7,839 bases of DNA from Chryseobacterium sp. UBA6632 (GTDB taxonomy: Bacteria > Bacteroidota > Bacteroidia > Flavobacteriales > Weeksellaceae), in contig DKLU01000015.1 in the NCBI GenBank assembly GCA_002455915.1, forward strand, positions 3,351-11,189, read 5' to 3'. How positions within the stretch are numbered: position 1 is the stretch's first letter; every line of letters begins with the position of its first letter. Below are positions 1 to 7,481 of the stretch, one piece after another. Made by a program: the position numbers and the translations under genes. Below the pieces are notes generated by a model that searched no databases, was not told the DNA's origin, and saw only the letters and a list, made by a program, of their open reading frames with translations.

Positions 1-2
1 AT

Positions 3-3000
3 TTCTATACGAAGAATAATCTTTCATCTAAAACCTGTGCTACGGTCTTTCTGGTTCAGTATGATCCGCCTATGCTTACGCTTCCGCAGAATGCAGAAAA
101 AGTTCAGGCACTCACTCCTTACAGTGGTGGGGCGGGAATTGTATTTCAGTGGATGCCGAGACAGATTGCGCCTAATACAAAATATATTTTCACCTTAAAA
201 GAACTTTGGGATCAGGGGCAGAGTCCAATTTCAGGTTTTCTTTCAGCACCCGCTCTTTGGACAGAAGAAACCTATGCGCCTACTTTATATTACGGGATAG
301 ACAAAACGCAGCTCATGCCGGGGAAAAGATATGCCTGGCAGGTACAGGCAAAATCTGGAAATCCTGTACTGGGAGCCAATCCTACGGATGATAACGGAGT
401 CTATAAAAACAACGGATTATCAGAAATATTCTATTTTGATTATGTAGAAAACTGTGCGGTTCCAACACTTCTAATGGCAAAGAATGTTGGGAAAGGAAGG
501 GTAGAACTCAGATGGAGTATGGCGGGGCAGCCTGCCGGTCTCTATAATGTACAGTATCGTAAAAAAGGAAGTACTGCAGATTGGGTAACCCAGCAAAGTT
601 ATCAGGCTTCGGCTATTCTAACAGGGCTTGAGGATAAAACCGAGTATGAATATCATATTGGCTCAGTGTGTGGAAATACACAGACTTTTAACAATAACAA
701 TCCTTTTGAAAACGGCAATTCGGGAGGTAATGCCTATTCATACAGCTCTGTACAATACTTTACTACGGATGCTGACGATAAGGATAATAACTACCAGTGT
801 GGTATTATGCCTGCTCTGGATATTGCCAATAAAAATATATTACAGACTCAGCTAGGAAATAATGAGGTCTTTACGGCAGGTGATTTTCCTGTTACCGTAT
901 TGTCAGCTCAGGGAAGCGGAACATATACCGGAACGGGATGGATTGAAGTACCTTATTTAGCTGATACTAAAATTAAAGTAAGCTTTACCAATATTAAGCT
1001 TAATAATGATAAGAAACTGATTGAAGGTGTTATTGAAACTACTTATGATCCTAATGAAAGTGCAGTACACTATGCTTCCGGAGGTTTAGGAGAAACCTTT
1101 GGGGATGCAGGTGTGAAAGATATTGTTGTAGATTATATCGTTACCGATATAAAATATACGGCTACACCGCCGCCTGGGAAAATTACCATTTATGGAGATT
1201 TTGGGACAGGAGGAACGCCAAGTCAGCAGGATCATCCGGGAGGAAAAGATTATCAGATCAAGGATAAAGATGGTAATATCTGGACCGTGGATGAAAATGG
1301 TAATGTAACCAAAGTAGGTAAAGAGGCAGAAGGAGGAGCATCTAATTCTACCAATACAGAAGGTGTTACAGGAAGCGGAAGCAGTGCTGCCGTAAATCAG
1401 TATACCGCAAAAGGTCTCAAAATTGAGTGGAAAGAAGATGCCAATGGAAAATTTGCTTATGATACAGCTGATAAAACAAAACTTCCAAAATCTAAATATC
1501 CATCTGTAAAAGATGCTGAGAGTAACATAATTTATGTTCCTTATAAAGCTACGGTAAACAAGCAAACTGAATTGTTTGATGCTAAAGTAAGCATTACGGA
1601 TCCTACTCTTAAAGATGCTAAAATTATCTTTAAAACATTGAGCTTAGGTAAAGCCATCGAAGCTACGGAGCTAAGCAAAACAGATACCGAAAGAAATTAC
1701 CAGCTGAAGCTGCCGGGAACATTTGATTACGCTGAAGAAGAAGTGATTGCTGTATTGATGCCAAAAGAAGCTACCGGAAAGCAAAAAGTAATCAGCAATT
1801 TTAAATTGGTTCACTTGAGCCCTCAAACGGTAAATGTAAGTTTGGTGCCATTGGATGCTGATTCTCAATCTAAACTAAAAGCACAGGGAGATAAGATCAA
1901 TCAGGTTTATAATAAGATTGGGGTAAACTTTACGGTAAAAGAAGAATCCGTTTTGGATATCAGCAGTATTGTTACAGGGAATACCATCAACAGTGAAGAT
2001 TCTGACCTAATGAGTACTTACAGTCCTCAGCAGCAGCAGATTAATAAACTTTACAAAGGTACAGATGCAAGATACGTTCTGTTTGTTACCAATAAAAACT
2101 CTTCAACAGGGCAGAATGGCTATATGCGTCTTAACGGTCAGTTTGGATATGTGTACAATAATGCACCTCAGAAAACGGGAGCACACGAGCTGGGTCATGG
2201 TGTATTCAAATTGGAACATCCTTGGAAGGCATACCAAACGACGAAGGGGGCAACAGAGTTGTTGATGGATTACAGTACAGGCGAAGAACTTTCTCATTTG
2301 GATTGGAAACAGGTTAATGATCCTGCGTTTAAATTGTATGCATTCCAGGGGCAAAGTAGTGGAGAGATTGGTGGCGGTTTTGGCCTGACTCCTGATTTTA
2401 AGTTTGTGAAAGCCAATACGTCAACAGTCATTCATGGTGATATTGTAAAAGTAGGAGAAGGATTTTTACCGGGCTTTATTGAAAATGAAATTCAGTATCA
2501 ATGGGTGGATTCCAAGAAAGCATATTATCCTAATGGTGATGTACAGAAAACAGCCTATGCCTCAACGGCAACTCCAAAGAATGACAGTAGTGTTTGGTTA
2601 ATTTATGATCATGATGCCGTTTGCGGAAAATCGAAATTTATCAAAACGACATTTGCAGAAGTTACTGCGAATATTCTTTCAAAAGCAGATAAGACTCAGG
2701 CACTGGCAGATTATATCCAGCAATATGATAAGATTGAAGATAATACGAAACCAGTTTACTCCGGATTTATTGCCTGTTCAGGTTCGGGAGCCGGAGGTAA
2801 TGGCTTAAAATCTATCAATGATTTGTATAACAGACCATCCACAGGAGATGGTACATCAGCAGATGAGTCTAGAGATGTTGTAGATTACACAGGAAGATTT
2901 ACCGCCGATGAAATTCAGGCGATGTTGGGAACTATTGTTTCCAATAAGAGCACTACGGGAATTAAAGGCAAGATATTTATCACCGATGAAAATACCGCAC

Positions 3001-4853
3001 CTGCAGTATTACAGAAAGTGCAGGCAAGATACAATCAGCCTGAAGCTAAAGAAATGGTAATCTGGCTGAATGTAAACAGCAAGACTAAGAAATACGATAT
3101 CAAGATCAATGTAGGCAGTGGACTTCCAGAGTACGCTGGAAAATCTGTAAAGGATATAGAGCTAATGCTGAAACAGAATTCAGCGTGGATAGACGATTTC
3201 TGGTTGATGAAATTCAATCCGCTGACGGCTATTTTGGATGGTCTTTCGGAACTGTTAACCAAAGCTAAAATTCCGGACAGATATTACAATCCAGATGTTA
3301 CAGATTATAATACTTTCCCTGCAAAGATTTACTCCTATGTAAGTCTGAAAGTCATTGATGATGAGTTAAGTGGCTTAATAGGCTCCCCACTGGGCGAAAA
3401 GTATACGCCAAGCAGAGTAGATTTTGCTTTTACATGCGGAGTTTGGAACGGCCTCGTAGGAACGGCTGCTTCTATACCGGATGGTGGTTCATTCCTGATT
3501 AAAATGATGACGAATGAGAATGACGCCAGAACTAAATTTGCCACCACCATTGCAAAAATACAATGGAAAGATGTGAAAGAAATGGTGGGGGAAGAATGGA
3601 ACAAATACACCTCCAACCCATGTATGGTTTCTTACGGAGCCGGTGAAGTTACCTTTGTAGTAGCATCGTGCTTCATTGGTGCGGGAGAGATAAAAGGAGC
3701 TACTGCTGTTGTACAGACCATGGATAAGCTGGATGTGATGGGGCAATTGCTTGGGAAGACGATACAAATTGCCGGAAAAGTAATTAAACCAGTAGTAAGC
3801 ACATCCGGAAAAGCTGTAAAATATGTTCTGAAAGAAGGAGTAGATTTTATTAAAAGAATTGATATTAAAGTTACACCAAGTGGACTTGGATGTGGCTTCC
3901 CGATTCAGAATATAAAAGTTACGTTAAAAAACAAACTTGCTAATCTTACAGAGCAGGAAGCACAGGGAATTAAACAAAAAGTAGAGCAGGCCATAAACAA
4001 TGAAGGAGGATTAGATAAACTTCCTGTTGATGAAAATGGGAACCATTTGGTAGAAATTGATGTGGATGGCGAAAAAGTAACAGCGGTTGTAGGAAGTGAA
4101 GATGGATTGAATAAGATTAAAAAAGATGGTAATTTAGGGGATTTAATTGCACAGCTTACTCAAAAGTTAGAAGCCAGAGGAATATCTAAATCTGTAGCAG
4201 ATGATATTATACTTCGTTCTATGTATATTGATGATGTTATAGGAGGAAATCAAATGACATTAATTTTGGATAAACTGGTTTCATCTTCTAAGTTTAAGAA
4301 TCCTGAAGATATAATTAAGTGGTTAGACGAAAGTATTGTTAAATCGGATGGAATAATAGTAAATTCCGGTGAGCCTGCTAAAAATTTGATAAATGAATTA
4401 GAAACTGGATTAGAAGCATTAAATGAAGGAAATGAAGTAATTATTTCTAAAATTGTAGGAGGGAATGAAATTGATGTCTTAAACCTTACAACAAAAAAAA
4501 TAATTGAATGTAAAAGAGTAAATACAGGAAATTATAAAAATGTAGAAGATCGATTAGAGGATATAGTTAAAAAATTTACTAATGAAAACAAATTAAGTAC
4601 AGCAAACAAACAACTCTATCCAAATCATGAGGGACAATTACTAATTAGTAATTCCTCAAACCCTTATTTTAATATGGATAGACAACAATTCATCAACGCA
4701 TTAAAAAATAAAGAAGGTTTACCATCCAATGATTCTTTTCCTAAAATTGGAAATGGTGATAATCAAATTTCGATAGATGACTTAAAAAAAGTTCATAAAC
4801 TAACTATTAAAAATGGAAAAGGTCAATTTGTTATAACTAAAGAAATGTGGTAA
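3..4853 (+). CDS. Large polymorphic toxin: FN3/Ig-like surface modules, metzincin-like peptidase and C-terminal PD-(D/E)xK nuclease tip (5' partial)
   Basis: The first in-frame ATG is at 72, but the frame is open from base 3 without a stop and reads protein-like (23 extra residues), so the gene starts left of the window. Numbering below is from the ATG at 72. Residues 1-125 form an Ig-like surface module with a PGKRYAWQVQA motif; 128-203 an FN3 domain; 243-327 a beta-rich module running from CGIMPALD to TYDP; about 370-417 a Gly/Asp/Asn-rich linker. Residues about 585-745 look like a metzincin peptidase: H705-E706-L-G-H709, H716, and Met-turn M732 in LMDYS. Residues about 1100-1215 are a hydrophobic pre-toxin stretch. 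The tip (about 1430-1593) has D1468, then E1479-C1480-K1481, the D...ExK signature of restriction-endonuclease-fold nucleases. Inference: a contact or secreted toxin whose tip cuts DNA or RNA in competitors, with the peptidase perhaps releasing the tip. The secretion route is not visible because the N-terminus is missing. GC drops near 4200, as expected for an exchangeable tip. Confidence 0.88.
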   Translation, partial: FYTKNNLSSKTCATVFLVQYDPPMLTLPQNAEKVQALTPYSGGAGIVFQWMPRQIAPNTKYIFTLKELWDQGQSPISGFLSAPALWTEETYAPTLYYGIDKTQLMPGKRYAWQVQAKSGNPVLGANPTDDNGVYKNNGLSEIFYFDYVENCAVPTLLMAKNVGKGRVELRWSMAGQPAGLYNVQYRKKGSTADWVTQQSYQASAILTGLEDKTEYEYHIGSVCGNTQTFNNNNPFENGNSGGNAYSYSSVQYFTTDADDKDNNYQCGIMPALDIANKNILQTQLGNNEVFTAGDFPVTVLSAQGSGTYTGTGWIEVPYLADTKIKVSFTNIKLNNDKKLIEGVIETTYDPNESAVHYASGGLGETFGDAGVKDIVVDYIVTDIKYTATPPPGKITIYGDFGTGGTPSQQDHPGGKDYQIKDKDGNIWTVDENGNVTKVGKEAEGGASNSTNTEGVTGSGSSAAVNQYTAKGLKIEWKEDANGKFAYDTADKTKLPKSKYPSVKDAESNIIYVPYKATVNKQTELFDAKVSITDPTLKDAKIIFKTLSLGKAIEATELSKTDTERNYQLKLPGTFDYAEEEVIAVLMPKEATGKQKVISNFKLVHLSPQTVNVSLVPLDADSQSKLKAQGDKINQVYNKIGVNFTVKEESVLDISSIVTGNTINSEDSDLMSTYSPQQQQINKLYKGTDARYVLFVTNKNSSTGQNGYMRLNGQFGYVYNNAPQKTGAHELGHGVFKLEHPWKAYQTTKGATELLMDYSTGEELSHLDWKQVNDPAFKLYAFQGQSSGEIGGGFGLTPDFKFVKANTSTVIHGDIVKVGEGFLPGFIENEIQYQWVDSKKAYYPNGDVQKTAYASTATPKNDSSVWLIYDHDAVCGKSKFIKTTFAEVTANILSKADKTQALADYIQQYDKIEDNTKPVYSGFIACSGSGAGGNGLKSINDLYNRPSTGDGTSADESRDVVDYTGRFTADEIQAMLGTIVSNKSTTGIKGKIFITDENTAPAVLQKVQARYNQPEAKEMVIWLNVNSKTKKYDIKINVGSGLPEYAGKSVKDIELMLKQNSAWIDDFWLMKFNPLTAILDGLSELLTKAKIPDRYYNPDVTDYNTFPAKIYSYVSLKVIDDELSGLIGSPLGEKYTPSRVDFAFTCGVWNGLVGTAASIPDGGSFLIKMMTNENDARTKFATTIAKIQWKDVKEMVGEEWNKYTSNPCMVSYGAGEVTFVVASCFIGAGEIKGATAVVQTMDKLDVMGQLLGKTIQIAGKVIKPVVSTSGKAVKYVLKEGVDFIKRIDIKVTPSGLGCGFPIQNIKVTLKNKLANLTEQEAQGIKQKVEQAINNEGGLDKLPVDENGNHLVEIDVDGEKVTAVVGSEDGLNKIKKDGNLGDLIAQLTQKLEARGISKSVADDIILRSMYIDDVIGGNQMTLILDKLVSSSKFKNPEDIIKWLDESIVKSDGIIVNSGEPAKNLINELETGLEALNEGNEVIISKIVGGNEIDVLNLTTKKIIECKRVNTGNYKNVEDRLEDIVKKFTNENKLSTANKQLYPNHEGQLLISNSSNPYFNMDRQQFINALKNKEGLPSNDSFPKIGNGDNQISIDDLKKVHKLTIKNGKGQFVITKEMW

Positions 4854-4855
4854 TT

Positions 4856-5689
4856 ATGGATAATGATATAAATATTAATAAGCCTGATATATTGTGGCAT
4901 TATAATGATGACATGGAATATGGACAATGGTATTTCGAATGTCAACCAGATATTGATTATAGTAAATTTTATGATTACTATATTGATAGATATTTTCAGC
5001 TTACAAAAAAGTATGGAATTTTGGTTCCTTATAAAAATAGTGACAACGAAATTTTAAGATCAATTCAGGATAATGAAAATAAAAACATATTTGGAATAAC
5101 TTCAATATATTATTATAATGTTGATAAAAACCGATATGCTATTTTTCCATCTTGGCTATTTATTAAAGAAAATGATCATATAAACTTAAAATTTGTATAT
5201 GATATTGCAAACTTGAATAATTTGCCTAAGTCCAATTTGCAATCTCCTGTCAAATTACAAGGTACAAGCCAATCAACTAAAACAAAATTACCATATACCT
5301 CAATAGTATTAAATACTAATGTTTTTTTTAAAACTTTTTTTTATAGTAAACATCTGTATACAAAAAATAATAATCTTGATTATAGTGGTTTTATTGGTAA
5401 GGAAATAGATAACTCAGATATGGTTTATTTAAATACGACTAGATTCAACAGTTTTCTAAGAGATTTGAAAAGATTAAATAAAATATGTGGTTCAATATTT
5501 AAGTATGAATGTTTTCCAGATGACTATACTACGGAAAATGGTATTTTAGTTAATAATGAGATAATTTTTTATGAAGATGTTTATGATATATTACCAGAAG
5601 AACATAAGTATAAACCTTTTGAAGAAATACAAATAGAATTAGACAATACAAATTATAAAAAGTGGTTAGAAAAAAACAAAAATAATTAA
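4856..5689 (+). CDS. Putative immunity protein for the PD-(D/E)xK toxin tip, unrecognised family
   Basis: This 277-aa protein has no signal peptide or membrane segment that I can see and is rich in Tyr, Asn, Asp and Lys. I recognise no family. It starts with MDNDININKPDILWHYNDD and ends in a Lys/Asn tail. The ATG at 4856 lies two bases after the toxin stop and is preferred over the in-frame GTG at 4847, which would only add three residues and overlap the toxin stop. No Shine-Dalgarno is visible, as is usual in Bacteroidota; translation is probably coupled to the toxin gene. Its position directly behind a toxin tip and its matching low GC (about 30%) are the only grounds for calling it immunity, which by family logic would bind and block the nuclease in the cytoplasm. 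Two T8 runs (5322-5329 and 5335-5342) lie inside it. The reading frame is certain; the role is inferred. Confidence 0.75.
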   Translation: MDNDININKPDILWHYNDDMEYGQWYFECQPDIDYSKFYDYYIDRYFQLTKKYGILVPYKNSDNEILRSIQDNENKNIFGITSIYYYNVDKNRYAIFPSWLFIKENDHINLKFVYDIANLNNLPKSNLQSPVKLQGTSQSTKTKLPYTSIVLNTNVFFKTFFYSKHLYTKNNNLDYSGFIGKEIDNSDMVYLNTTRFNSFLRDLKRLNKICGSIFKYECFPDDYTTENGILVNNEIIFYEDVYDILPEEHKYKPFEEIQIELDNTNYKKWLEKNKNN

Positions 5690-5715
5690 ATATCAATAGA
5701 TTTCAGATTGATATT
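5689..5715 (+). terminator. Weak hairpin after the first immunity gene
   Basis: A perfect 9-bp inverted repeat, AATATCAAT (5689-5697) and ATTGATATT (5707-5715), flanks a 9-base loop directly at the stop codon of the preceding gene. It is AT-rich and no T-run follows, so it is at best a weak terminator or an mRNA 3'-end stabiliser. The position suits the end of a toxin-immunity transcript. Confidence 0.3.
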
Positions 5716-5770
5716 ATAGAGTAGAAGTTCTTTGAATTGTTTGTCAATCTATTAGGTTTCATATATTTAA
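5716..5770. other. Short non-coding spacer between the two toxin-immunity modules
   Basis: These 55 bases contain stops in all three forward frames and no start codon with a useful ORF. No clear flavobacterial -7/-33 promoter pair was found. The stretch ends at the TAA (5768-5770) that closes the frame of the downstream orphan toxin, so it may contain the recombination junction that created the orphan. Confidence 0.4.
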
Positions 5771-5941
5771 ACGAGCTGTAATAAAAGCGGTATAGAGCCT
5801 CTCATAAAACTAGAGCCTGCAATAAGCCAAAAATTACGTTCAAATGTTTCAAAATATGTAGCGCAGCTTCTGAATAAAGATAAGGTTTATCTTTCTCTGC
5901 ACGCAACATCAGAAGGTGGATTTATTGTAGACGGAGATGTT
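5771..5941 (+). pseudogene. 5' remnant of orphan toxin: N-terminal half of a caspase-like pre-toxin module without a start codon
   Basis: The frame of the downstream toxin stays open for 57 codons upstream of the TTG at 5942, back to a TAA at 5768-5770, and reads like protein (LEPAISQKLRSN..., then KVYLSLHATSEGGFIVDG). There is no ATG or GTG in it. The hydrophobic strand ending in LH (His codon 5900-5902) would pair with the LLSC strand at 6017-6028, so this segment belongs to the same domain as the start of the next entry. It is best read as the tail of a once larger toxin gene whose front was lost or was never present at this site. Confidence 0.55.
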
Positions 5942-6784
5942 TTGGACGCTGAACAGTTTGGGGAGTACCTTACCAAGAAACTAAATGAAGCAGGTAATAA
6001 GAATAAAGACATTGTTTTATTATCTTGTAATGATTTAGAATCTGCCAAGGCTTTAGCGGCTGCAACAGGCAAAAAAGTATATACTACAGATGGTGCTATT
6101 ACTGTTTTTGAAAATGGTATACGCCGTGCTGATGGTTCAGATTGGTACCAAATAAATCCTGATGGTACCAGCAGCAAGATACAGCCACCTGTTACGGAGT
6201 GTACAAACTGTACTGGGGAAGGGGTTGAGATGGGTAAGAAAAAAGAGTTTACCCTAGATACAGCGGACGATTTATACCATAAAATAGAATATTATAGAGC
6301 TACTGTAAGAGATGTTATGGATACCGCCGAAGGTATTGCATATGCAAGAAAATACTATGATAAATATGTTACAGGGCAAAGCTTTGAAGACTGGTGGGCT
6401 TACGCAAAAAAATATAATGTTGCTGATGATCTTAACTTTGAAGTACATCATGTTATACCAATTAAAGTTTTAGGAAAAAATCCTAAATTAAAAGAGTTAC
6501 TTTTCTGGGCAGAAAAAAATGGAAAGAAATTTGAGTTTAACGGTAATGATAATGCAATTCCGTTACAGAAGAAAAAAGCAGCCATTGAATTGAATGGGCA
6601 TACTAATCATCCTAAGTATGATGAAGCTATGACTGTAAAATTAGAAGAGATATTAAGTGAAGAAGCGTATTCTGAAGCAAGAAAATTTAGTGAGATACAA
6701 AAATTGATAAAAAATACAAAAGATAAACTTGAGAATGAAGTTTTGCTGGGTACTAAAGATGTTAACCAAATAATTGATTTATAA
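5942..6784 (+). CDS. Orphan toxin tip: partial caspase-like module followed by an HNH/Endo VII (AHH-type) nuclease
   Basis: Read from the TTG at 5942 this gives 280 aa, but homology-like sequence continues upstream to 5771, so the TTG is probably not a true start. Residues 1-80 are the second half of a pre-toxin module with LLSC (C29), a short helix AKALAAATG and a YQINPDG end. After a CTNCTGEG linker, residues 97-280 form the toxin: H169-H170-V-I-P, then N202-D-N204-A-I-P-L, then N218-G-H220-T-N-H223-P-K-Y. This is the pattern of the AHH branch of HNH/Endo VII nucleases, which cut nucleic acid with one metal ion in a beta-beta-alpha site; here the first motif is VHH, not AHH. An ATG at 6230 with GGGGAAGGGG just upstream could give a 184-aa free nuclease. 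GC falls from about 48% (line 6121) to about 27% (line 6421), matching a module boundary near 6230. The next gene starts one base after its stop. Expression is uncertain; the nuclease call is fairly firm. Confidence 0.68.
   Translation: MDAEQFGEYLTKKLNEAGNKNKDIVLLSCNDLESAKALAAATGKKVYTTDGAITVFENGIRRADGSDWYQINPDGTSSKIQPPVTECTNCTGEGVEMGKKKEFTLDTADDLYHKIEYYRATVRDVMDTAEGIAYARKYYDKYVTGQSFEDWWAYAKKYNVADDLNFEVHHVIPIKVLGKNPKLKELLFWAEKNGKKFEFNGNDNAIPLQKKKAAIELNGHTNHPKYDEAMTVKLEEILSEEAYSEARKFSEIQKLIKNTKDKLENEVLLGTKDVNQIIDL
6215..6224 (+). promoter_or_regulatory. Shine-Dalgarno-like purine run before internal ATG 6230
   Basis: GGGGAAGGGG lies five bases before an in-frame ATG at the exact boundary between pre-toxin module and nuclease. 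Such a run is unusual in this AT-rich locus, where the other starts have none. It also encodes part of the linker (GEGVE), so it may be coincidental. Confidence 0.3.
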
Positions 6785-6796
6785 AATGAAATATTA
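6771..6796 (+). repeat. 26-bp direct repeat, copy 1 (toxin end / immunity 1 start)
   Basis: This sequence is identical to 7456-7481. It covers the last codons of the HNH toxin (IDL and stop), the single spacer base, and the first codons (MKYY) of the first immunity gene. It marks the edge of the duplicated immunity unit. Confidence 0.85.
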
Positions 6797-7469
6797 CAAA
6801 ATCGACGTTAAAAGTTTTTATGAAGAAAGGATAGCTTCTAGAGCTAATTTTATTGATAAATCTCAAGATGAATATTTTAAAAAAATAAGTAATGGAGAAA
6901 TTATTTTAGATGCTCCAATCTTTGATTATTTCTATTTAGAAAGTTTCGATGATGAGAAATATTGGGAATGGAACCTATTTGATATTCATAAATTTATTGG
7001 TGAAGCTAGCAGAATGCTTGGTGCTTTATTAATCTCAAAAAAGGCGAAAAACTTGTTTGATAACTTTAAAATATCAGAACCTCATTTATATTATAATAGT
7101 AAAGTTATTTATAAAAACGAAAGAATCGAATATTATATTTTTCAATTTACAGGAAAACTTATTTATAGAGAATTGACAAAGTATATCAATTTTTCAAAAT
7201 CAGAATTTTTAAATCCAGCGACAGGATTATTATCATCATTCAAAAATATAGATGATTATATTGAGCAAAGCGAAAAATTATATTTTGAAAAAGACACTGA
7301 TTTTATAAAGAAAAAGTTAATAATAAATAATGATTTGGATTTTTTTCCTATGCAAAGCTTTTTCAAAGATAATTTAGTTTCAGAACGATTAAGACAAGTC
7401 ATAGAAAAAGAAAATATCACTGGTTTTGAATTTTCAGAATTAGATTATGAGGTTGTAATTGATTTATAA
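6786..7469 (+). CDS. Putative immunity protein for the HNH toxin, copy 1
   Basis: This 227-aa protein starts at the ATG at 6786, one base after the toxin stop. A TTG at 6774 would overlap the toxin and add only four residues, and the paralog downstream begins at the equivalent ATG, which settles the start. There is no signal peptide or membrane segment, so it is probably cytoplasmic. Visible features are an N-terminal MKYYKIDVKSFYEERIAS, a Trp/Phe-rich YWEWNLFDIHKF at residues 59-70, a YYIFQFTGKLIYREL strand region near 116-130, and a C-terminal EVVIDL. The layout faintly recalls single-domain immunity proteins of the Imm11/DUF1629 or Imm43 kind, but I cannot assign a family. GC is about 27-30%, like the nuclease domain before it. 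Immunity against the HNH tip is inferred from position and tight coupling, and from the presence of a tandem paralog, which is common for immunity genes. Confidence 0.75.
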   Translation: MKYYKIDVKSFYEERIASRANFIDKSQDEYFKKISNGEIILDAPIFDYFYLESFDDEKYWEWNLFDIHKFIGEASRMLGALLISKKAKNLFDNFKISEPHLYYNSKVIYKNERIEYYIFQFTGKLIYRELTKYINFSKSEFLNPATGLLSSFKNIDDYIEQSEKLYFEKDTDFIKKKLIINNDLDFFPMQSFFKDNLVSERLRQVIEKENITGFEFSELDYEVVIDL

Positions 7470-7481
7470 AATGAAATATTA
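7456..7481 (+). repeat. 26-bp direct repeat, copy 2 (immunity 1 end / immunity 2 start)
   Basis: Exact copy of 6771-6796, 685 bases downstream. It contains the IDL-stop end of immunity copy 1 and the MKYY start of copy 2. The genes between and after are only about half identical as proteins, so the perfect match here stands out. Confidence 0.85.

Noticed and set aside
72..74. ATG at 72 as the true start with a possible signal peptide
   Set aside because: The frame is open and protein-like back to the window edge, and residues after this Met lack a signal-peptide pattern.
1240..1325. Calcium-binding or repeat domain from the Asp/Gly/Asn-rich stretch DKDGNIWTVDENGN
   Set aside because: Only one and a half similar units are present and there is no repeat array; it reads as a linker.
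1086..1565. Long reverse-strand open frames within the large toxin gene (also around 3335-3767 and 5887-6177)
   Set aside because: They lie opposite clear, domain-bearing forward frames and show no recognisable motifs; they are shadows.
4847..4858. GTG at 4847 as start of the first immunity gene
   Set aside because: It would overlap the toxin stop and add only three residues; the ATG at 4856 is the simpler start.
5716..5770. Promoter for the orphan toxin
   Set aside because: TTTG words occur near 5730-5742, but none fits TAnnTTTG with an upstream TTG at proper spacing.
6774..6785. TTG starts at 6774 and 7459 for the two immunity paralogs
   Set aside because: Both lie in the 26-bp repeat inside the preceding gene; the ATGs at 6786 and 7471 give aligned N-termini.
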